Source: Chloroflexota bacterium
GTDB taxonomy: Bacteria > Chloroflexota > Anaerolineae > Promineifilales > Promineifilaceae
Assembly: GCA_017993775.1 (NCBI GenBank)
Contig: JAGOMA010000050.1
Location: 1 to 33,598, forward strand
Direction of reading: 5' to 3'
DNA: 33,598 nt
The notes under the pieces were generated by a model. It did not search any database. It was not told the origin of the DNA and saw only the letters and a list, made by a program, of their open reading frames with translations. Positions 16,162 through 22,193 of this stretch are shown in pieces (positions within the stretch are counted from its first letter, which is position 1; each line of letters begins with the position of its first letter). The position numbers and the translations under genes were made by a program.

Positions 16162-16185
16162 ACCCAATTTTCACTTCCTGATGGT

Positions 16186-17160
16186 TTATGGTTGGGGAGT
16201 TGTGGGGATGGCGGCCGGGTCAGCCGGGTAAATAAGCCCCACTGCGTTGGCCGGAACCCAGCCGCGTGTATACCCATCCTCTAGTTGAATGAGGTACCAC
16301 AGGCCGTCCGGCGTTTTAGCCACCAGAGAAGCCAGCGTTCCCCGGTTGAGGGTCAAAATGGATTGGTAATCTGCCCCGGCGGCGATGCGTAGTTCCACCG
16401 GCGCATTGGTGTCTGTACCCCGGATCACAATTTCGGCCAAAGGCGCTGTGGCGGTGGTGTTGATGGCCACTGTGGGCGTGCCGGGTCCGGCGGTTGGCTG
16501 CGGGATGCTTGTGCCCGGCCCTGGCGTGGGGATGGTTAGTTCCTGCCCCACGCTGATGGTGTTGATGTTGTACAGAGCGTTGGCGTTGGCGATGTCTTGC
16601 ACGGTGATGCCATAGCGCCGGGCAATGCTGTTCAGGGTATCGCCTTGCTGCACCACATAAACGATGGGCGTGCTGGTAACATTTGGTGTTAGCGAGGGTG
16701 TGGGGGATTCCTCGATGATGTAGATGCGCGGGGTTTCTGTGCCAATGGCTGTGGCTGTGGGTTGAGCAGTAAGGGTGAGAAAGGCGGCAACGGCCGTGCT
16801 CGTTCCATCTGCGTTCTCGTTCTTGTTTGTGCCGGGCAGCAAAAACAGCAAGGCCCCCACTGTCAATATCACGGCCAGCCCGATCAATAAGCCGATTTTT
16901 GCGCCGACAGGCAAGTCGCCAAATAGTTGCGCCAGAGTTTGGCGGTTATCGTCGTTTTCCGGGCGGCGCGGTGCGGGGATGATGGTTACTTCCGGTTCGA
17001 TCGGCGGCTCTGCCTCTGGTTGCGAGTTGGCGGGTGGCTTTTCCACCGGCGCAGGCGCGGCTTCTGGCGGCTGTTCCAGGTCGCTTTCGCTTTTTTGCTG
17101 GGAGGCGTCTGTTGTTGGCATATCTGGTTCTTGCGCGTTGGTGTTTTTTTCAGTGGGCAT
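16186..17160 (-). CDS. Membrane-anchored LysM and SH3-like domain protein
   Basis: A 324-residue protein of unknown function. Residues 1-80 are polar and Pro/Glu-rich (cytoplasmic). One membrane helix follows at about 86-108 (GAKIGLLIGLAVILTVGALL), then a Thr/Pro linker. A LysM domain (VYVVQQGDTLNSIARRYGIT ... SVGQELTIP) comes next, and a C-terminal SH3b-like domain (SLVAKTPDGLWYLIQL ... GWVPANAVGL). LysM binds peptidoglycan or related glycans, so this is probably an envelope protein. The ATG at 17160 has AGGAA just before it and is preferred. An upstream in-frame ATG at 17259 would place a Cys-rich segment at the front and lies close behind a good -10 box. Confidence 0.78.
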   Translation of the reverse strand: MPTEKNTNAQEPDMPTTDASQQKSESDLEQPPEAAPAPVEKPPANSQPEAEPPIEPEVTIIPAPRRPENDDNRQTLAQLFGDLPVGAKIGLLIGLAVILTVGALLFLLPGTNKNENADGTSTAVAAFLTLTAQPTATAIGTETPRIYIIEESPTPSLTPNVTSTPIVYVVQQGDTLNSIARRYGITVQDIANANALYNINTISVGQELTIPTPGPGTSIPQPTAGPGTPTVAINTTATAPLAEIVIRGTDTNAPVELRIAAGADYQSILTLNRGTLASLVAKTPDGLWYLIQLEDGYTRGWVPANAVGLIYPADPAAIPTTPQP

Positions 17161-17268
17161 GGTTCCTGCACCTGGCCATCCATTACAATATAGCGGCTTC
17201 CCATTTGTGTTGTGAGTGGTGGATTTGTGTTTGCCATGCATGCAAAGGGCACATGACATAACATAAAA

Positions 17269-17297
17269 ATCATATCATTGAATAATCGGCTTAACAA
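17269..17297 (-). promoter_or_regulatory. Promoter for the LysM/SH3 gene
   Basis: On the minus strand TTGTTA (17292-17297), a 17-bp spacer and TATGAT (17269-17274). The predicted start near 17262 gives a leader of about 100 bases to the preferred ATG at 17160, or almost none to the ATG at 17259. Confidence 0.65.
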
Positions 17298-17342
17298 GAG
17301 CAAACAGAAGATTGGGCAGCCAACAAACGGCCGTGCCGCCGG

Positions 17343-17543
17343 TTATTCTGCTGCTTTTTCGCTCAGCTGTCGCAGCAGCGCGCGATTTTCCCGCTGTGAA
17401 CGGAGCAAGGCGAAGAAAAGCAAAACCGTCATGACCCCTAAAAACAGCGTGCCAACCGCTTCCTTTATAGCCACTTCCACCGGATTGTAATGGCTGACGC
17501 CGCGCCCGGGAGACGGGTCTTGTGGGGTAACGGGATCGTTCAT
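17343..17543 (-). CDS. Small single-pass membrane protein, coupled to hpt
   Basis: A 66-residue protein with a polar, Pro-rich N-terminus, one membrane helix (about residues 29-47, AVGTLFLGVMTVLLFFALL) and a charged C-terminal helix (RSQRENRALLRQLSEKAAE) that could form a coiled coil. I recognise no family. Its start overlaps the hpt stop by 4 bases, so it is likely translated by coupling from hpt. That position and its clean helix layout argue for a real gene. Confidence 0.6.
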   Translation of the reverse strand: MNDPVTPQDPSPGRGVSHYNPVEVAIKEAVGTLFLGVMTVLLFFALLRSQRENRALLRQLSEKAAE

Positions 17544-18088
17544 TTTTTGTATACCTCTTCTTTTAACTCGGCGATGTAGGGCAGTGTGCGGTGTCTATCG
17601 GCATAATCGAGGCCGTAGCCCACCACCCACACGTCGGGGATGTTAAAACCCAGGTAGTGCAGCGGCACGTCGATGTGGTCGCGGTGTTTGCGCACCAGGG
17701 AACAGGTGCGCAGGGAGGCAGGACCGCGCCCTTTCAGGGTGTGGTAGAGGTAGCTGAGGGTTTTGCCGCTGTCTACAATGTCTTCGACAATGATGACGTG
17801 CTGGTTGACGATGGGTTCGCGCAGGTCTAAGACGATGCGCACTTCGCCGGACACGGCCGTTTTCCCATAACTAGACACCGACATAAAATCAACCGAGTGT
17901 GGGATGGTGAGGTGGCGCACCAGATCGGCCAGGAAAATGAAGGCGCCGCGCAGCACGCCCACCAGATACAACCGCTCGACATCGGCATAATCCAGAGAAA
18001 TCTGGTGAGCCAACACCTTGACGTGGGCCTGGATGGTATCTTCGGGCACTAAAACGCGGGCTAAATCGGGGTGTAAATCGTTGTTCAT
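17540..18088 (-). CDS. hpt: Hypoxanthine phosphoribosyltransferase
   Basis: A 182-residue cytoplasmic purine-salvage enzyme that joins hypoxanthine or guanine to PRPP to give IMP or GMP. Family marks include LVGVLRGAFIFLADL, DFMSVSSYGKTAVSGEVRI (flexible loop), the PRPP motif VIIVEDIVDSGKTLSYL and the base-binding region VGYGLDYADRHRTLPYIAEL near the end. The start ATG at 18088 follows AAGGAACCCCC. It is directly followed by the small membrane protein gene, overlapping by 4 bases. Confidence 0.95.
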   Translation of the reverse strand: MNNDLHPDLARVLVPEDTIQAHVKVLAHQISLDYADVERLYLVGVLRGAFIFLADLVRHLTIPHSVDFMSVSSYGKTAVSGEVRIVLDLREPIVNQHVIIVEDIVDSGKTLSYLYHTLKGRGPASLRTCSLVRKHRDHIDVPLHYLGFNIPDVWVVGYGLDYADRHRTLPYIAELKEEVYKK

Positions 18089-18112
18089 GGGGGTTCCTTT
18101 AGCTGAGTAATT

Positions 18113-18179
18113 AAAACCCTAAGGGTTTTGCCGAATCAACGGTCATTTCCCAGGGGGTCAAGTAAACCCTTAGGGTTTT
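18113..18179. repeat. 67-bp element with 16-bp inverted ends
   Basis: AAAACCCTAAGGGTTT (18113-18128) and its exact reverse complement (18164-18179) flank 35 bases. Each arm is itself nearly palindromic. The right arm supplies the last codons and stop of the ureohydrolase-like gene on the minus strand. It may act as that gene's terminator or be a small mobile palindromic element. A similar arrangement lies at 20062-20121. Confidence 0.6.
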
Positions 18180-18955
18180 TGACGCGTACTATTAGCGAGC
18201 AATTCTTGTAACAGGCTCATGGAGATGGCGCGAGAACGGCCGTCCTCATCCATGTCCGGGTTCCAGGCAGACAGCGAGACGGCCGTTACCCGCCCCGTCG
18301 CTGCCAGATGGCGAAACACCCGCCGCAGGGTCTCGGCCGAAGGGCCGCCGGGAGCGGGGTAATTCATCGCCGGCACTTCCGCCGGATCGACCACATCGGT
18401 GTCGAAATGGACGTACAGCGGGCCATCGGGCAGTGGGTACTCCAGCAGCGCGGTTACATCTGGCAGGTGGGTGATGCCCGATTGTTCAACCAGGGTGCGC
18501 TCGTCGGGGTCCAGATCACGGCCGTCTGTCAAAATTACGTTGGCGAAGGGTAACGGCCGTAGCCCCACCCCCTGCGGCAGCGTTTGTTCGCCTAGTCCTA
18601 CGGCCATCGCCAGCGGCATGCCGCCCAAAAAGCCCGATGGCGTCGTCTCCCAGGTGTTAAAGTCGCCATGCGCGTCGAACCAGATGAGCGTGGGAATTAC
18701 GCCCGCCTGCTGCAAGCCGGACAGCACGCCAATCGTCGTGCAGCAGTCGCCGGCCACGCTAACTGGGCGGCGGCCCTGGAGAATGGCTGCGCTTACCAAC
18801 CCGGCCAGCGGCCGATAGAGGCTGATCATGCGCGCTTGTTTATCTTCCCCGCTGATGGGTGGTAGGTTGGTCTGCCACCCTGCTTCGGTAAGCGGGTCCA
18901 GACCGGGCAGCCGTGAATCCAGAAAATAAGGCGTCAACACAAATTGGTCGGTCAT
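18170..18955 (-). CDS. Arginase/agmatinase family (ureohydrolase fold) protein with altered active site
   Basis: A 261-residue protein of the ureohydrolase family, whose members hydrolyse guanidino groups with two Mn ions. The metal motifs DAHGDFNT and HFDTDVVDP are present. The first motif, normally GGDHS, reads AGDCC, so the His ligand is replaced by Cys. The usual late Glu-containing motif (VEVNP) reads LSAWNPDMD, lacking the Glu that contacts the guanidinium. Substrate and activity are therefore uncertain; some actinobacterial relatives are thought to share the Asp-Cys version. The start is ATG 18955; an adjacent TTG at 18958 is also spaced well from the AGGAG. Confidence 0.8.
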   Translation of the reverse strand: MTDQFVLTPYFLDSRLPGLDPLTEAGWQTNLPPISGEDKQARMISLYRPLAGLVSAAILQGRRPVSVAGDCCTTIGVLSGLQQAGVIPTLIWFDAHGDFNTWETTPSGFLGGMPLAMAVGLGEQTLPQGVGLRPLPFANVILTDGRDLDPDERTLVEQSGITHLPDVTALLEYPLPDGPLYVHFDTDVVDPAEVPAMNYPAPGGPSAETLRRVFRHLAATGRVTAVSLSAWNPDMDEDGRSRAISMSLLQELLANSTRQKP

Positions 18956-19056
18956 CAATTCTAATTCTCCTGCTTAGATTTGGTGCATTTGCTAGCTGTG
19001 AGATGCCCGGCGTGATGCCTCTATCTCATCTATTTTTATACCCATGCAGTTCTCTA

Positions 19057-19298
19057 TAAGATAGCTGTTTAACTGCTATTAGCATAGCTATCTGACTGCC
19101 ATTAGCATAGCTATCTGACTGCTATTAGCATAGCTATCTGACTGCCATTAGCATAGCTATCTGATTGCCATTAGCATAGCTATCTAACTGCTATTAGCAT
19201 AGCTATCTAACTGCTATTAGCATAGCTATCTAACTGCTATTAGCATAGCTATCTAACTGCCATTAGCATAGCTATCTGACTGCTATTAGCATAGCTAT
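19057..19298. repeat. Tandem array of a 23-bp unit, about ten copies
   Basis: This array fills most of the 430-base gap between the ureohydrolase and AhpD-like genes. Units of 23 bp begin at 19057 (degenerate), then 19080, 19103, 19126, 19149, 19172, 19195, 19218, 19241 and 19264, with a last partial core at 19287-19298. Each full unit is TAGCATAGCTATCT followed by RACTGCYAT (one copy has RATTGCYAT). The core holds the palindrome ATAGCTAT. All differences among the nine full units are transitions at three positions. Stop codons and a period not divisible by three rule out coding. There are no unique spacers, so it is not CRISPR. Possible roles are iteron-like protein binding or a minisatellite. 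Confidence 0.95.
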
Positions 19299-19384
19299 GC
19301 TGCTGCGGTGGTGATAGGTATGCCATTTTCTGTGGGATAGTTATAAAGTGATTGTGGTAACAGGTATGTCCATGAGACAGTTAC

Positions 19385-19930
19385 TTACTTATTCCAGAAA
19401 TCTTCCAAGTCGACGCCCAGGCCGTCGGCCAGGCGATTGACGTAGGCATAATAGCCCGTTACCTGATTGATGTCGAGAATATCGGTGTCGCTGAATCCGG
19501 CGGCGCGCAGGGCGGCGACGTCGGGTTGCCGCATGGCCCACGGCTCTCTGGTGAGCTTCTCGGCGTAGGCGAGCATGGCGTGGTCGGCGGCGTTCAGATT
19601 GGCCTGCCGCCAGTCAGAAGTTAGCTGATTGACCAGGGTTTGGTCCTGGGTGAGGCGGAGCAGCCCGGCTCCGTGGTGGGTGATTCAGTAATGGCAGCGG
19701 TTGGCGGCGGAAACGACGACGGCGATCATTTCTCGTTGGGCGCGGCTAAGGCCGGAACGGCCGTGCATCACCGTTTTGTACAGTTCAAAATGTGCCCAGA
19801 GCGAGCGCAGGTTGAGGCTGTGGATTTTGAGGATATTGTCTACGCCGCCCCACGGTTCGAGGAGTTTGTTATAGGCTTCTTTGAGTTTGCCGGTGGCTTC
19901 GTGTTCTTGAATGATTTTGATCCAGGCCAT
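19385..19930 (-). CDS. AhpD-like peroxidase-related protein with in-frame TGA: candidate selenoprotein
   Basis: Read through one TGA (19685-19687), this is a 181-residue protein of the AhpD/carboxymuconolactone decarboxylase-like peroxidase family, with no other break. The first part (to VVVSAANRCHY) and the last part (from ITHHG, including MLAYAEKLTREPWAM and YVNRLADGLGVDLEDF) are in the same frame. The TGA is codon 82, exactly where the family has the second Cys of CHYCxxHH. E67, C79, position 82 and H86 match the spacing of the AhpD catalytic set Glu-Cys-Cys-His, in which that Cys attacks the peroxide. A SECIS-like hairpin begins 12 bases after the TGA. Promoter and GGGAG ribosome-binding site look intact. 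Without selenocysteine decoding it would be an 81-residue fragment, that is, a pseudogene or a sequencing error. Confidence 0.75.
19656..19673 (-). promoter_or_regulatory. SECIS-like hairpin after the in-frame TGA
   Basis: On the minus strand, six GC-rich pairs (CGGAGC with GCTCCG) enclose the loop CGGGCT. The loop GGG lies 19-21 bases after the TGA, within the range expected of bacterial SECIS elements. The loop resembles the AGGUCU hexaloop of the E. coli fdhF SECIS. The bulged U of that element is not seen, so identity is provisional. Confidence 0.5.
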
Positions 19931-19956
19931 GATTTTCTCCCAGGAAAGTTTGCCTG

Positions 19957-19986
19957 ATTGTGCGGTATGCCGATGCCTGGTGTCAA
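19957..19986 (-). promoter_or_regulatory. Promoter for the AhpD-like gene
   Basis: On the minus strand TTGACA (19981-19986), an 18-bp spacer and CACAAT (19957-19962). The predicted start is about 20 bases before the ATG at 19930, leaving room for the GGGAG ribosome-binding site. Confidence 0.55.
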
Positions 19987-20061
19987 GGGAAAGTTGCGGT
20001 TGGCAAAACGGCCGTTCTCACCCAAAATTATTGCCTATTTCCTGATCGATGGTATCTATAC

Positions 20062-20121
20062 AGACCCCAAGGGTTTGCTTCTGAGAATTTGGATTCTTTG
20101 GGCATCAAACCCTTGGGGTCT
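20062..20121. repeat. 60-bp element with 16-bp inverted ends ahead of the asparaginase gene
   Basis: AGACCCCAAGGGTTTG (20062-20077) and its exact reverse complement (20106-20121) flank 28 bases that contain a small inner hairpin (AGAAT-TTGG-ATTCT). In the asparaginase leader this would fold into a strong stem-loop ending about 40 bases before the ATG. Size and core sequence resemble the element at 18113-18179. Confidence 0.6.
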
Positions 20122-20163
20122 TGCCACGGAAACCTGAACAGCTACGATCGATGCGAGGCGCAT

Positions 20164-21189
20164 ATGAAAAAACGAGTCTACATTGCGTATACGGGCGGCA
20201 CGATTGGCATGAAACGGGTGAACGGCCGTTACCTGCCCATCCCCGGCTATTTGCAGGAGTTGATGGCCGCCAATCCCGCTTTCCATCACGCCAGCCTGCC
20301 GGATTACACCATCAATCAGTACGATCCGTTATTCGATTCGCCAGACATGACGCCCTCGGACTGGTCTAAAATTGCCCGCGATATTTGCGGCCATTACCAT
20401 GCGTACGACGGCTTTATTGTGCTGCATGGCACAGACACCATGGCCTACACCGCTTCGGCGCTGGCTTTTATGCTGAAGGACCTGGCCAAGCCGGTGATTG
20501 TCACCGGCTCGCAAATCCCGCTGGGCGAAATCCGCAGCGATGCGCAGGACAATCTGGTGTCCTCGCTGCTGCTGGCGTCCCATGAATTTGTCATTCCCGA
20601 AGTGGGGCTGTATTTCAACAGCCGTCTGTTTCGCGGCTGCCGCACGGTGAAGGTGGATGCGGATGGCTTTGATGCGTTTGCCTCGCCGAATTTTCCGGCG
20701 CTGGCGGCGCTGGGCACGGGGGTGGAGATTCGAGAGCGATTGGTGCGACGGCCGTCAGCCCCACCCACTGCCGACATCGACCTGCGCGAAATCAATGTAC
20801 CGGCGGTGGTGGGGGCGTTTCGCCTGTTCCCCGGCCTGTCGCCGCGCATTCTGGAAAATATGCTCCAGCCGCCGCTGCGCGGGCTGGTGCTGGAAACCTA
20901 TGGTTCTGGCAATGGCCCGACCGGCGACAAAGAATTTTTGCGTGTTCTGCGTGAGGCCAATGCGCGCGGCGTGGTCATCGTCGATTGTACGCAATGCCTG
21001 AAGGGCACAGTTGACCTGAGCAAATACGCCACCGGCGCAGACCTGGCCGAAGTGGGCGTGCTCAGCGGTTACGACATGACGCCGGAAGCGGCGTTGACTA
21101 AATTGGCCTATTTGCTAAGTATTTCCGACGACGTGGCCCAAATTCGGGCGTGGATGCAGGATGACTTGCGGGGCGAGTTGAGCCGATAA
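20164..21189 (+). CDS. ansA: L-asparaginase, type I
   Basis: A 341-residue enzyme that hydrolyses asparagine to aspartate and ammonia. The first catalytic Thr lies in YIAYTGGTIGMKR (residues 6-18), and the second motif in LHGTDTMAYTASAL. GSQIPLGEIRSDAQDNL is typical of the cytoplasmic type I enzymes, and there is no signal peptide. The frame is open further upstream to 19960, but GAGG just before the ATG at 20164 and the family N-terminus (MKKRVYIAYTGGTIG) fix the start. It is transcribed away from the AhpD-like gene and may share the amino acid theme of the left part of the window. Confidence 0.93.
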   Translation: MKKRVYIAYTGGTIGMKRVNGRYLPIPGYLQELMAANPAFHHASLPDYTINQYDPLFDSPDMTPSDWSKIARDICGHYHAYDGFIVLHGTDTMAYTASALAFMLKDLAKPVIVTGSQIPLGEIRSDAQDNLVSSLLLASHEFVIPEVGLYFNSRLFRGCRTVKVDADGFDAFASPNFPALAALGTGVEIRERLVRRPSAPPTADIDLREINVPAVVGAFRLFPGLSPRILENMLQPPLRGLVLETYGSGNGPTGDKEFLRVLREANARGVVIVDCTQCLKGTVDLSKYATGADLAEVGVLSGYDMTPEAALTKLAYLLSISDDVAQIRAWMQDDLRGELSR

Positions 21190-21242
21190 CGGCATCGTGA
21201 AGCGTGGGGCGTAATCTGGCCCATTTGTCCGGCCCTGTGGAG

Positions 21243-21271
21243 TTGACAAAGAAAGCAATTCGTGCCACAAA
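21243..21271 (+). promoter_or_regulatory. Possible promoter for the ModB-like gene, leaderless
   Basis: TTGACA at 21243-21248, a 17-bp spacer and the weak -10 CACAAA at 21266-21271. Transcription would start at or next to the ATG at 21279, which has no Shine-Dalgarno sequence before it. Confidence 0.35.
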
Positions 21272-21278
21272 CAGGCCC

Positions 21279-22130
21279 ATGCATAATGAAACTCAGCGTA
21301 AAACAGGGCCGCGCCACACGCTAAAGGACGCGCTCCTGCGACTACTCATCTGGGGCCTGGCGCTGCTGATGGCCGGGATTTTGGTGCTGCCCATTGTGGG
21401 ATTGGTTTGGCGGACCATGACCGCGCTGCACAGCAGCTTTACTCTGGACGTAGAACCGGTGCTAACGGCCGTCTGGCTCAGTTTGCAGACAACGGCCGTC
21501 AGTATGCTCCTGGTTATCTTGCTGGGCACGCCGCTGGCCTATTTGCTGGCCCGGCACAATTTCCCCCTCAAACGCGCCCTGGCTGTCTTTGTTGAACTGC
21601 CGATTGTTCTGCCGCCGGTCGTGGCCGGTCTGGCCTTGTTGAGCGCGTTTGGGCGGCGCGGGTTATTGGGCGCGCCGCTGACCATGTTGGGCATCTCCAT
21701 TCCGTTTACCTGGGTGGCGGTGGTGCTGGCGCAAGTGTTTGTGGCTGCGCCGTTTTATATTCGCGCGGCGCAGCTGCGTTTCGCCGCGCTGCCCCGCGAG
21801 TTGGAAGAAGCGGCCAGCATGGACGGGGCCGATGGCTGGCGAGTGTTTTGGCATGTGATACGGCCGTTAAGCAGCCGTGCCCTGGCGGCGGGATTGGTGC
21901 TGAGCTGGGCGCGCGCCCTGGGCGAGTTTGGGGCGACGATTTTGTTTGCCGGTAATTTGCAAGGGCGCACGCAAACCATGCCGCTGCTGATTTATGGCGC
22001 GTTGGAGCGCGATCTAAACGCGACGTATGTGAGCGCCATGATTTTGCTTGTGCTGGCTGTGGCGGCCTTTGGCCTGACCCGCTGGCTGGCGCAGTTGGAC
22101 GAGAGAGATGCCGATCCATTGGCGGGATGA
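21279..22130 (+). CDS. modB: Molybdate/tungstate-type ABC transporter permease (ModB-like)
   Basis: A 283-residue membrane protein with about six helices. The core matches ModB/WtpB/CysU permeases: the segment VWLSLQTTAVSMLLVILLGT, then AVFVELPIVLPPVVAGLALL, and the ATPase-contact loop ELEEAASMDGADGWRVFWHV. It would form the channel for oxyanion uptake as a homodimer. No binding protein (ModA) or ATPase (ModC) gene is adjacent, so it is an orphan or its partners lie elsewhere. The start at ATG 21279 is chosen over an upstream in-frame start at 21204 because a TTGACA promoter lies between them. Confidence 0.82.
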   Translation: MHNETQRKTGPRHTLKDALLRLLIWGLALLMAGILVLPIVGLVWRTMTALHSSFTLDVEPVLTAVWLSLQTTAVSMLLVILLGTPLAYLLARHNFPLKRALAVFVELPIVLPPVVAGLALLSAFGRRGLLGAPLTMLGISIPFTWVAVVLAQVFVAAPFYIRAAQLRFAALPRELEEAASMDGADGWRVFWHVIRPLSSRALAAGLVLSWARALGEFGATILFAGNLQGRTQTMPLLIYGALERDLNATYVSAMILLVLAVAAFGLTRWLAQLDERDADPLAG

Positions 22131-22158
22131 TAGGCCGGCGCACGGCCGTACCGCTGAA

Positions 22159-22186
22159 TTGACGATAGATACGGCCGTGTTACACT
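22159..22186 (+). promoter_or_regulatory. Promoter for the glycosyltransferase gene, leaderless
   Basis: TTGACG at 22159-22164, a 16-bp spacer that contains an ACGGCCGT box, and TACACT at 22181-22186. The GTG at 22194 and ATG at 22197 lie 8-11 bases after the -10 box, with no Shine-Dalgarno sequence, so the mRNA is probably leaderless. Confidence 0.6.
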
Positions 22187-22193
22187 CAGCCAC

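Noticed and set aside
17161..17259. N-terminal extension of the LysM/SH3 protein from the ATG at 17259
   Set aside because: The ATG at 17160 has a ribosome-binding site and the extension is an odd Cys- and His-containing stretch. The near-leaderless position behind the -10 box keeps it from being fully excluded.
19057..19298. Possible CRISPR array
   Set aside because: The repeats abut directly with a 23-bp period and there are no unique spacers and no cas genes, so it is a tandem repeat.
19385..19687. AhpD-like gene as a simple pseudogene
   Set aside because: Kept as an alternative but not preferred: the single TGA is exactly at the catalytic Cys codon, no other lesion exists, and the promoter and ribosome-binding site are intact.
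19640..19957. 105-residue plus-strand open frame opposite the AhpD-like gene
   Set aside because: The minus-strand frame matches a known family through its whole length, apart from the TGA. The plus frame is a shadow.
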